Source: a bacterium
GTDB lineage: Bacteria > Patescibacteriota > Microgenomatia > Levybacterales > UBA12049
DNA: 7,257 bases
Direction of reading: 5' to 3'
Assembly: GCA_021813005.1 (NCBI GenBank)
Contig: JAKAMH010000046.1
Location: forward strand, 1-7,257
Both the position numbers and the translations under genes were made by a program. The notes beneath the pieces are model-generated. The model was not told the origin of the DNA and did not search any database. It saw only the letters and a list, made by a program, of their open reading frames with translations. Positions 1-5,249 of this stretch are shown piece by piece (within the stretch, counting starts at the first letter, position 1; the number at the start of each line of letters is the position of its first letter).

Positions 1-90
1 TGGTTTCCCTGTATATTGTGTTTTTTGAAACAGGTAAGGTGCTATAACTTCAACTCATTCTTGTGCGTATTCTTTCTTTTGCTAAAAAGA

Positions 91-119
91 GTGAAATATT
101 CTTCGATCTCTGGTAAAAT
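91..119 (+). promoter_or_regulatory. Putative promoter of the tRNA-Lys gene
   Basis: A -35-like GTGAAA (91-96, 4 of 6 matches to TTGACA) lies 17 nt before a -10-like TAAAAT (114-119, 5 of 6 matches). Transcription would begin near 126, a few bases before the mature tRNA 5' end at 132. The rest of 1-131 is AT-rich and I see no supportable gene in it. Confidence 0.5.
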
Positions 120-131
120 ACCTTGGCTACC

Positions 132-203
132 GGGCCAGTAGCTCAACGGTAGAGCAGTGCCCTCTTAAGGCATTGGTTGAGGGTTCGAATCCCCCCTGGC
201 TCA
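132..203 (+). tRNA. tRNA-Lys (anticodon CUU)
   Basis: The full cloverleaf can be folded by eye. The acceptor stem pairs 132-138 with 196-202 (one G-U), the D stem pairs 141-144 with 152-155, the anticodon stem pairs 157-161 with 169-173, and the loop CTCTTAA (162-168) carries anticodon CTT at 164-166, which reads lysine AAG codons. The T stem pairs 179-183 with 191-195 around loop TTCGAAT, with one A-C mismatch (180/194). The discriminator base is A203. CCA is not encoded, so the end must be added by a CCA-adding enzyme. A repeat-rich block with a GIY-YIG gene begins directly after the gene, and a degenerate copy of the tRNA 3' end recurs at 575-592. Confidence 0.95.
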
Positions 204-204
204 C

Positions 205-534
205 TATCTTTCGCTAAAGCTACAGATAGCAAGCTAAACGCTAAAGCTACAGATAGCAAGCTAAATATGTACTACACGTACATTTTAAGAAACAGCGTTA
301 CGAACAGATATTACATAGGATACTCTCCCAATTTGAAAAATCGTCTCCAAAGACACTTCACAGGTCAAGTAAAGCCAACTAAATCAAATCTAAACTATCA
401 TTTGGAGTGGTATTGCGCCTTTCAAACTAGAGATCAGGCAGTTTCATTTGAGAAGTACTTAAAGACGGGCTCAGGTATCGCTTTCCTGAAAAAAAGATTT
501 TTCAAATCTGAAAATGTAGCTTTTGCGAAAGATA
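205..534. repeat. Inverted arms bracketing the GIY-YIG gene
   Basis: The left arm TATCTTTCGCTAAAGCTAC (205-223) and the right arm GTAGCTTTTGCGAAAGATA (516-534) are reverse complements at 18 of 19 positions. The right arm lies inside the GIY-YIG reading frame and encodes its C-terminal residues VAFAKD. The arms are about 290 bp apart, too far to act as a simple terminator, and resemble terminal inverted repeats of a small element. Confidence 0.6.
212..265 (+). repeat. Two perfect tandem copies of a 27-bp repeat
   Basis: The unit begins CGCTAAAGCTACAGATAGC and is repeated without change at 212-238 and 239-265. Its length is a multiple of three, so an open frame running from inside the tRNA reads it as a nine-residue peptide repeat (AKATDSKLN twice). 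The repeat ends one base before the likely start codon of the GIY-YIG gene. The first unit also contributes most of the left inverted arm. Confidence 0.9.
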
Positions 535-545
535 ACGAGGGATGA
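267..545 (+). CDS. GIY-YIG nuclease superfamily protein (small, YhbQ/UPF0213-like)
   Basis: A 92-residue single-domain protein. The GIY-YIG signature is read as YTY (3-5) and YIG (16-18). The helix LKNRLQRH follows with Arg26, the usual catalytic Arg, and His30. Glu62 in FEKYLK fits the metal-binding Glu. These are family expectations applied to visible residues. Family members cut DNA in repair, homing or restriction, but the substrate here is unknown. The frame is open from 177, but that stretch lies inside the tRNA and the 27-bp repeats, so I chose the ATG at 267, which starts right at the domain. No Shine-Dalgarno sequence is visible. The last residues (VAFAKD) are encoded by an inverted repeat arm. 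It sits between two copies of the tRNA 3' end, so a selfish or homing role is possible. Confidence 0.85.
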   Translation: MYYTYILRNSVTNRYYIGYSPNLKNRLQRHFTGQVKPTKSNLNYHLEWYCAFQTRDQAVSFEKYLKTGSGIAFLKKRFFKSENVAFAKDNEG

Positions 546-549
546 CTTG

Positions 550-575
550 CTCTACGAAGCCTTGGCGAAGTAGAG
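550..575. repeat. Small imperfect hairpin after the GIY-YIG gene
   Basis: CTCTAC (550-555) pairs with GTAGAG (570-575), and the interior contains GCC/GGC pairing across a two-base loop (559-566). It follows the GIY-YIG stop by four bases. There is no U-tract, so it is more like one of the dispersed short palindromes of this block than an intrinsic terminator. Confidence 0.45.
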
Positions 576-592
576 AATCCCACCCGGCTCAC
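575..592 (+). repeat. Degenerate second copy of the tRNA-Lys 3' end
   Basis: GAATCCCACCCGGCTCAC matches the T-loop-to-acceptor end of the upstream tRNA (187-204) at 16 of 18 positions. No 5' half of a tRNA precedes it, so it is not a gene. It does not pair better with the existing tRNA 5' half than the current 3' end does (a mismatch arises opposite A137), so a clean swap of 3' ends during integration is not directly supported. Confidence 0.65.
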
Positions 593-630
593 CCCGCTAA
601 GCGGGGTGAAAGTCCGCTCAGCGGACTCAC
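588..630. repeat. Pair of strong palindromes flanked by CTCAC direct repeats
   Basis: The first palindrome has a 9-bp perfect stem, TCACCCCGC/GCGGGGTGA with loop TAA (589-609). The second has a 7-bp stem, AGTCCGC/GCGGACT with loop TCA (611-627). The pentamer CTCAC occurs at both edges (588-592 and 626-630), as expected if the pair had inserted with a 5-bp target duplication into the second tRNA-end copy. The 17-bp core of the first palindrome recurs exactly, in reverse complement, at 5274-5290. Neither stem has a following T run on either strand, so an intrinsic terminator is unlikely. Confidence 0.7.
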
Positions 631-727
631 TATCTTTGTCGCTATCCTCTATACAACTTTAAACCTGTTCTCAAAATTGAAGAATGAAATTTCCTCCGTC
701 TAAAGTAGGCGGACCTGAGCTACAAAC

Positions 728-1603
728 TTAATCTTTGTTGTGGCTTGAGCTGTCCGATTTTGCATCACTCTTCTCTCCTCCCTGGCGAGCGTCATTCTGA
801 GTGTGCCGGTCCCCGGACGATGGAGAAGCTTCCGTCGGTTCAGGTGAGGAAGAAGGGGTCAGTGTAGGTGTAGGAGTAGGTGACTCGGCAAGAAGAGATA
901 ATTTTATTTGCTCAAGTGTTTCTGCTGTCTGAGCGATAGACGAATTCACACTTTGTTGGGTATCTTGCACATCGGGCGCTGCAGTGGGCACGGCAGAATT
1001 TCCTGCTGTCGCCGTCTGGGTGCGTGTCGGCTCCGTACCGGAGGAGCTTTCTTCTCCGGCTGATGTTTTCATGCCCGACTGCGTCTGAGCACTTGTCACA
1101 ATAACTGAAGTAGATGTAGTAGAGGTTTTTGGGCTCGTCACAGGTTGAGAGTTAGAGCTATGAGTAAGAGACGACTCAATTTTGTTTTGGGTTTTTGCGA
1201 GAGCCTGCTGGTAAGTGGTAATACTTGCAATCAGCTGCGCTCTAGCCTGTTCTCTCTGCGGTCCTGCCGGCAGTGCCTCAATTGCCAGTTTTGCGTCCTG
1301 CACCTGGTTGACAAAGGCAGCCAACTGATCCGGATTATAATTTACCTCAAGCAGTTTATTGGCTTCGTCAAATCTGCTCGATGCCAGGTGAATCTGGTAG
1401 AGAGCCTGTGCTGATTTATTTAACGAATCAATATTTAAAACAAGCCTTTCGATGCCGCGTTTCATGGGATACAGCGCTTCGCCCGGAAGCGACATCTCAG
1501 CAAAAACTCCCAAAATTACAAAAGGTACTAGCAAGAAGAGGCCGGCCCACGTCACAAGGTCCGAAAGACTTAATTTCTTTTTCCAACGCAGAAAATATGC
1601 CAT
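728..1603 (-). CDS. Membrane-anchored DUF5667-like protein with low-complexity tail
   Basis: About 291 residues. A short basic N-terminus (RWKKK) is followed by one hydrophobic segment (about residues 16-35), then LPGEALYPMKR and a helical stretch with SAQALYQIHLASSRFDEA. That is the pattern of DUF5667 (LPGDPLYPLKR followed by an ERRLEEA-like helix), so I assign that family from recall. Residues from about 150 onward are rich in Ser, Thr, Pro and Gln, with a PTPTPTLTP run, and are probably a disordered extracytoplasmic or wall-spanning tail. Function is unknown. In Actinobacteria and Chloroflexi the domain often accompanies ECF sigma or anti-sigma genes, but none is seen here. A GTG six bases upstream (1609) keeps the frame open. 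I prefer the ATG at 1603 because a promoter -10 lies at 1612-1617 and would start the mRNA at about 1605. Confidence 0.8.
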   Translation of the reverse strand: MAYFLRWKKKLSLSDLVTWAGLFLLVPFVILGVFAEMSLPGEALYPMKRGIERLVLNIDSLNKSAQALYQIHLASSRFDEANKLLEVNYNPDQLAAFVNQVQDAKLAIEALPAGPQREQARAQLIASITTYQQALAKTQNKIESSLTHSSNSQPVTSPKTSTTSTSVIVTSAQTQSGMKTSAGEESSSGTEPTRTQTATAGNSAVPTAAPDVQDTQQSVNSSIAQTAETLEQIKLSLLAESPTPTPTLTPSSSPEPTEASPSSGDRHTQNDARQGGEKSDAKSDSSSHNKD

Positions 1604-1611
1604 GCACACGT

Positions 1612-1641
1612 AGCATATGAATGATTACCTCTGTTTGTCAA
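1612..1641 (-). promoter_or_regulatory. Promoter of the DUF5667-like gene, probably leaderless
   Basis: On the minus strand, a perfect -35 TTGACA (1641-1636) is followed after 18 nt by TATGCT (1617-1612). Transcription would start near 1605, almost at the ATG (1603). No Shine-Dalgarno sequence is present. Confidence 0.6.
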
Positions 1642-1671
1642 GAATTATCTTTGAAAACTGTTGGTAGACCG

Positions 1672-3102
1672 TTACACTGAGCTACGAGTTGTGTTTCCAA
1701 CGATACGCAAAACGTTTGCCTGACTAAACACCCGATCAACATCTTCTTGGGTTACGGGCCGCGTTGTGGGCCTCTCCCTGACACGTACTGCTGGGGCCTC
1801 AGCAATCGCTTGTTTTGCAACGATCCTTGCGTCATGTATGGTATATATCGTTCCGCTTGTTGCGATTTTATCAACAACCTCATGGTACGACCCGTCTCCT
1901 GCTACGCGCAGTTTTTGGACTATTTCACTTTGTACTTCTATCGGAAGTATCAGTCGAGGCATACGGCCGGCAATATCATAGCCCGAAATGGGGGTATTTT
2001 CCGTCCTATTAAGGGCGTCTTCTGCTGCCCGGGAGGCAAGCTGCTCTCGCGCCGCATCAGCATTGGGATCCTCCTCAAATACCGGCTCCTCATCCTTGTC
2101 TTTCTGCCGTCCAGTCGGGAGAACATCTTCTTTATATGATCTCTTAAGTGCTGTGTCATTCCTCGAATCTGTATTTACATTCGGATTGGTTTTAACACTA
2201 ATTGTCTGATTAGGCTCAAGCGTATCCTTGGCCAGTGCAATAAATTCCACCATTGAGAGTATTTGTGCCTTACCCTGAGTAAACGATGCACCTTTCTTCT
2301 CCTCAAGTCTCTTGAGAAGGTCTGCGTACTCCTCAAGCATGATCAGAGCCGAAGTCTCCATTCTATTTTGCCCGGAGACTCTTTCTGTCACGGTTGGCTT
2401 CCCCAAATCCGTTCTCGGTCCCCTTTGTGCAAGGCTTATTTTTGTTTGCAGCCGTTTTTGAAACATGTGCAACACGTTAGGCTTTGCTGAAGATTTGTCT
2501 AACACACGCTGTATCTCCGTTGCTGATTTAGCCATGGCAAGAGATGGTTGTAGCTTGACGTTTCTTTCCGGTTTGGCGACTGGGGGTAAAGTGTGTCTTA
2601 TTTCAGTTTGTAAACTTATTTTTGGTAGCGCAACTGTAGAAAGCTTTTGTAGCTCCTGCCTGACCTGCTGCAGTTTTTGCGTATCCGTTATTTTTGGCTC
2701 TCCCTTGGTGACAACTTTCAGAGCACTGAAATTTTTCCTTGACTCAGGAACACGCCTGTCACGCGATATGTGTTCTGCGGATGGGGTAAATACAGGCAGC
2801 ACCATGGGACCTTTCTCTCTCCTTGCCTTAGTAAAAGTCGGCCTTTCCCTGTGCTGCATGAGTTGACCCGGATGGCGGGAACGTGAGACGCGCAGATGTG
2901 ATTTTTGCCTGGCCTCTCCAGCGGGTGCTTTGACTAACACACGCATTTCTTTACCAAATGGATTTGCAGTTCGAAACATGCCGCCTGTTCGCTCTATCGA
3001 ACCGCCAACACGAAGTGGAGCTGTATTTGTAAAGCTCTTTGCTACTCCAACTGTAGGAGCTCCCCCGCGTGCCATAGTCATACCTGATGCTTCTTTTGAC
3101 AT
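1672..3102 (-). CDS. Hypothetical protein, basic and largely disordered, no Cys or Trp
   Basis: A 476-residue protein I do not recognise. It contains neither Cys nor Trp. Residues 1-245 are rich in Lys, Arg, Pro, Ser and Thr and look disordered, with a short helical stretch at about 140-155. Residues 250-295 (ALIMLEEYADLLKRLEEKK and on) look like two amphipathic helices. An acidic patch lies near 334-346 (KDKDEEPVFEED). Residues 372-470 look like a folded alpha/beta unit (GYDIAGRMPRLILPIEVQ, GTIYTIHDARIVAKQAI). There is no signal peptide or membrane segment, so it is probably cytoplasmic. The basic N-terminus would fit nucleic-acid or scaffold binding, which is speculation. The start is secured by a strong ribosome site and a TATAAT box upstream. 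It is transcribed on its own, ahead of the DUF5667-like gene, which has its own promoter. Confidence 0.75.
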   Translation of the reverse strand: MSKEASGMTMARGGAPTVGVAKSFTNTAPLRVGGSIERTGGMFRTANPFGKEMRVLVKAPAGEARQKSHLRVSRSRHPGQLMQHRERPTFTKARREKGPMVLPVFTPSAEHISRDRRVPESRKNFSALKVVTKGEPKITDTQKLQQVRQELQKLSTVALPKISLQTEIRHTLPPVAKPERNVKLQPSLAMAKSATEIQRVLDKSSAKPNVLHMFQKRLQTKISLAQRGPRTDLGKPTVTERVSGQNRMETSALIMLEEYADLLKRLEEKKGASFTQGKAQILSMVEFIALAKDTLEPNQTISVKTNPNVNTDSRNDTALKRSYKEDVLPTGRQKDKDEEPVFEEDPNADAAREQLASRAAEDALNRTENTPISGYDIAGRMPRLILPIEVQSEIVQKLRVAGDGSYHEVVDKIATSGTIYTIHDARIVAKQAIAEAPAVRVRERPTTRPVTQEDVDRVFSQANVLRIVGNTTRSSV

Positions 3103-3106
3103 TTTA

Positions 3107-3124
3107 TCTCCTCGGCGTATTATA
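3107..3124 (-). promoter_or_regulatory. -10 box and Shine-Dalgarno site of the 476-aa protein gene
   Basis: On the minus strand, a perfect TATAAT (3124-3119) is followed by GAGGAGA (3113-3107) ending four bases before the ATG at 3102. The predicted transcript start near 3112 would leave only a nine- or ten-base leader, just long enough to hold the Shine-Dalgarno site. No good -35 is seen at the usual distance. This is the clearest ribosome binding site in the window and fixes the start codon. Confidence 0.6.
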
Positions 3125-3193
3125 GGGCATAATGAAGGAATAACTTGACATTTACCTTACAAGAAGCAATACAAATATAGCTAATTTACCCAC

Positions 3194-3223
3194 TTGCACA
3201 ACCTATTTTGTGTATCTTATACT
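3194..3223 (+). promoter_or_regulatory. Putative leaderless promoter of the 62-aa ORF
   Basis: TATACT (3218-3223, 5 of 6) lies six bases before the ATG at 3230. A weak -35, TTGCAC (3194-3199), lies 18 nt upstream of it. Transcription would start at the A of the ATG. A consensus TTGACA at 3145-3150 with TACAAA at 3170-3175 (19-nt spacer) is a possible second promoter farther upstream. Confidence 0.45.
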
Positions 3224-3229
3224 ACAGAT

Positions 3230-3418
3230 ATGGTAGAGCGAACTGATCGAACCGATTGGCAGAGGATGTTTGACGTGGCTGCAAATCTGAGAAATATCCA
3301 AGAGCAAGTTGGTAAGAATAAGGCAGACATACCATCCCTAACAGCTATTACCCAAAGCAGAGTTGTACCGGAAATAGTAAGGCGAACTGTCCGTTCTTTA
3401 CATCAGGAACTTCTTTAA
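3230..3418 (+). CDS. Small hypothetical protein (62 aa)
   Basis: A 62-residue soluble, charged, probably helical protein beginning MVERTDRTDWQRMFD. No family is recognised. The frame is also open from 3194 (74 residues), but that extension covers the promoter-like sequence, and a -10 box six bases before 3230 favours this start. The gene stands alone on the plus strand between minus-strand genes. Its 3' end overlaps the end of rnhB by 21 bp in convergent orientation, so the two transcripts would be complementary there. Favouring a real gene: the promoter and a sensible composition. Against: short length and no recognised family. Confidence 0.5.
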   Translation: MVERTDRTDWQRMFDVAANLRNIQEQVGKNKADIPSLTAITQSRVVPEIVRRTVRSLHQELL

Positions 3419-4057
3419 AGCGAAACATTTTCTGTGTATATCCGATAGCCCATGTATGCCTATTGCGTTTCTATGCTCGCTCGTGCCATATCCTTTATTC
3501 TGAGCAAAACCATAATTCTCATACTTTAGGTCAAGCTGAGACATCAAGCTGTCTCTATGTACCTTGGCAAGAATCGATGCAGCAGCAATCGTAATGCTTT
3601 GGCGGTCCCCTTTAATCATCGCTTTCTGCGGCGTGTTTAGACGCAGCTTTGTCTGTCCATCCACAAGCACAAAAGACCGCGCACTTCCCACTCGCTTAAG
3701 AAGGCACTCTACAACCGCCTGCAATGCCAGATTATTAGCTTTCCCAATGCCAAGCCGATTTATTTTGGATACGGAAATTTCGCAAAAAACATATAGGAGA
3801 GCCTGTTGTCTAATTACTTTGGCAAGCTCTTCACGTTTTTTGGCTGACAATAGTTTGGAGTCCTGAATGCCCGGGTCGGTTGGGCAGAAGGGGGTAAATA
3901 TGACACCGCAGGCGACCAGCGGCCCGGCGAATGCTCCTCGACCTACCTCATCCACACCAACGACATACTTTATGCCGTCCTTCCAAAGTCTGCTTTCCTG
4001 CTCGAAAGTTGGTTTAGGAATCACTATTTTTATCCGCAAGTACGAGCTGTGTGTCAT
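3398..4057 (-). CDS. rnhB: Ribonuclease HII
   Basis: A 219-residue RNase HII, which nicks the RNA strand of RNA-DNA hybrids and removes misincorporated ribonucleotides in the cytoplasm. All four acidic catalytic residues are visible: Asp36 and Glu37 in GVDEVGRG, Asp133 in VDGQTK, and Asp151 in KGDRQS. DSKLLSAKKREEL (66-78) and YGFAQNKGYGTSEH are the usual family blocks, so the enzyme should be active. The ATG at 4057 overlaps the DUF2130 gene by 44 bp. A GTG at 4024 (overlap 11 bp) would give 208 residues starting just before PTFEQE, where many homologues begin, and may be the true start. Neither has a good Shine-Dalgarno sequence, and translation is probably coupled to the upstream gene. Confidence 0.95.
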   Translation of the reverse strand: MTHSSYLRIKIVIPKPTFEQESRLWKDGIKYVVGVDEVGRGAFAGPLVACGVIFTPFCPTDPGIQDSKLLSAKKREELAKVIRQQALLYVFCEISVSKINRLGIGKANNLALQAVVECLLKRVGSARSFVLVDGQTKLRLNTPQKAMIKGDRQSITIAAASILAKVHRDSLMSQLDLKYENYGFAQNKGYGTSEHRNAIGIHGLSDIHRKCFALKKFLM

Positions 4058-5189
4058 TTGAATCGTACTCGCTAAGATCCAATCCCTTTATTTGTGGCAG
4101 AACTCGTCCGATAATCGCTTTCAAGTCTCCGTGCATGCCGTACGTATTGTCTATGACCAGCCTAATATTTTTTTCATCTCTTGCCCACTTGCTCGAGAAG
4201 TAGCGTTTTTCTTTCTCAATCTCCAGTTGCATGTTGGTAAAGGCTTCGATGATTGCTTCAACTCGGTGCTTAAACTCGGTTCCGGAGAGATATGCATACA
4301 TCAGTTCCATTTTGCCGTCCTTTGCCTGAACTGACTGTTTGACATAGTGAATTTCAATGAGTTTTGCTCGTAGAATGGCAGCGAGCGTCAGCACAAATTG
4401 TCGACTGGTCACCCAAATGCCGTTTCGGAAACCTGCCGTTTTCATGTCCATTGGCAAAATTTCGGAAATAAGCACCGCCTCCTCAGCCTTCACTCCGCGT
4501 TTGTCTCCCTTCAGTTTTTCAACCCAGCTTTCCTGCCAGTTTTTCGTATTTTTGAGTTCCCAAAGAATTTTTCCATTAAAATTGCCCTTGCTGTCCCATA
4601 CCTCCTGGATAATATCGGCACCCTTTACTCCTTTTCCTACCGGCAAAATTTTGTCGTTGGGAAAGGCTCCCCGCAGTACTGCTTCAAACTCAAGCTCAAA
4701 AGCCTCTCCCTGTGTCTGCTGGGAGCCCTGCTGAAGTTTCCGCTTCATCTCGTCAATTTCCTTGAGGGCATCTTGGAGCTGCTTGTCCTTCTCGGCTATT
4801 TTACCGTGCTGTTCATCTTCTGCCTTCTTCTGAGCATTGCGACGGATTTTCTCTTCCTCTTCAGCCAGTCTCTTTTGCATCTCAAGCTCCCGTTCATCAT
4901 CTTTTTTGCTCAGCTCACGCATGGCCTTTGTCATCTCAAGCAGACGCTCACTTAATTCTTTATTTCGTTTTCTTTCCTCCTCAATCTCATTCTGTGAATC
5001 TTTCAATTTGAATCCGAGCTCCTCTTTGATTCGATCTGTGGCCTTTTCCTCCGCTTCCAGCCGCGCTTTTGCCAGTTCAGCTTTAAATTTACCCCGTTCA
5101 GTAGTAAGAATCTGTTCTTCTACTTGATGCTTGATCGCCTCACTGATCTCAACAGGATGTTTGCAGTTTGGGCATAAAACAGTATTCAT
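4014..5189 (-). CDS. DUF2130 family protein: zinc-knuckle-like start, coiled coil, nuclease-like domain
   Basis: About 391 residues. CPNC (6-9) at the N-terminus resembles half of a zinc ribbon. No second Cys pair is evident. Residues 35-160 are a long, highly charged coiled coil. The C-terminal part contains GEAFELEFEAVLRGAFP, then GVKGADI (Asp192), then GKILWELKNTKNW (Glu211, Lys213), and matches my memory of DUF2130. Glu, Asp and ExK in this order resemble a PD-(D/E)XK nuclease core, which is my inference and not a demonstrated activity. The frame extends to a GTG at 5204, but this lies in a likely -10 box. The ATG at 5189 has AGGA six bases upstream, so I use it. It is followed by overlapping rnhB, forming a probable two-gene operon with a nucleic-acid theme. 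Confidence 0.85.
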   Translation of the reverse strand: MNTVLCPNCKHPVEISEAIKHQVEEQILTTERGKFKAELAKARLEAEEKATDRIKEELGFKLKDSQNEIEEERKRNKELSERLLEMTKAMRELSKKDDERELEMQKRLAEEEEKIRRNAQKKAEDEQHGKIAEKDKQLQDALKEIDEMKRKLQQGSQQTQGEAFELEFEAVLRGAFPNDKILPVGKGVKGADIIQEVWDSKGNFNGKILWELKNTKNWQESWVEKLKGDKRGVKAEEAVLISEILPMDMKTAGFRNGIWVTSRQFVLTLAAILRAKLIEIHYVKQSVQAKDGKMELMYAYLSGTEFKHRVEAIIEAFTNMQLEIEKEKRYFSSKWARDEKNIRLVIDNTYGMHGDLKAIIGRVLPQIKGLDLSEYDSNDTQLVLADKNSDS

Positions 5190-5202
5190 AACGGTTCCTA
5201 AC

Positions 5203-5231
5203 ACTATACAAAGGAGTGGCAGTTATTGCAA
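5203..5231 (-). promoter_or_regulatory. Promoter of the DUF2130-rnhB unit
   Basis: On the minus strand, TTGCAA (5231-5226, 4 of 6) and TATAGT (5208-5203, 5 of 6) are separated by the ideal 17 nt. The predicted transcript start is about 5196, leaving a leader of about seven bases before the ATG at 5189 and excluding the upstream GTG start at 5204. Confidence 0.6.
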
Positions 5232-5249
5232 GAAGTTTGTATTATTTCG

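Larger units (their letters stand above)
187..637 (+). mobile_element. Possible tRNA-end-flanked mini-element carrying a GIY-YIG gene
   Basis: The tRNA 3' end GAATCCCCCCTGGCTCAC (187-204) recurs at 575-592 with 16 of 18 bases identical. The next seven bases, TATCTTT (205-211), recur at 631-637 after a pair of palindromes that appear to split the second copy. Joined, the right copy (575-592 plus 631-637) matches 187-211 at 23 of 25 positions. Between the copies sit tandem repeats, inverted arms and a GIY-YIG gene. Flanking duplication of a tRNA 3' end is the classical footprint of insertion at a tRNA gene, but no integrase or transposase is present. Mobility is therefore inferred. A local duplication is the main alternative. 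Confidence 0.4.

Noticed and set aside
1..141. Open plus-strand frame from the window edge, and an open minus-strand frame in the same stretch
   Set aside because: The plus frame ends inside the tRNA and overlaps its promoter, the minus frame has no ATG and runs through the tRNA, and neither resembles a protein family.
187..265. CRISPR array
   Set aside because: Only two directly adjacent 27-bp copies without spacers, and no cas gene.
177..266. N-terminal extension of the GIY-YIG protein
   Set aside because: The sequence is the tRNA 3' half and tandem repeats, and the domain begins exactly at the ATG at 267.
589..627. Intrinsic terminators
   Set aside because: The stems are strong but no T run follows on either strand, and the same core occurs inside another repeat element.
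695..713. Hairpin terminator for the DUF5667-like gene
   Set aside because: Only a six-pair stem with a G-U, and no T run directly after it in the direction of transcription.
1145..2866. Several plus-strand frames opposite the DUF5667-like and 476-aa genes
   Set aside because: They are antisense shadows with Cys- and Ser-rich, non-family-like translations and no promoter or ribosome site.
4092..5127. Plus-strand frames opposite the DUF2130 gene
   Set aside because: Their Phe/Leu/Ser-rich translations mirror the Glu/Lys-rich coiled coil on the other strand.
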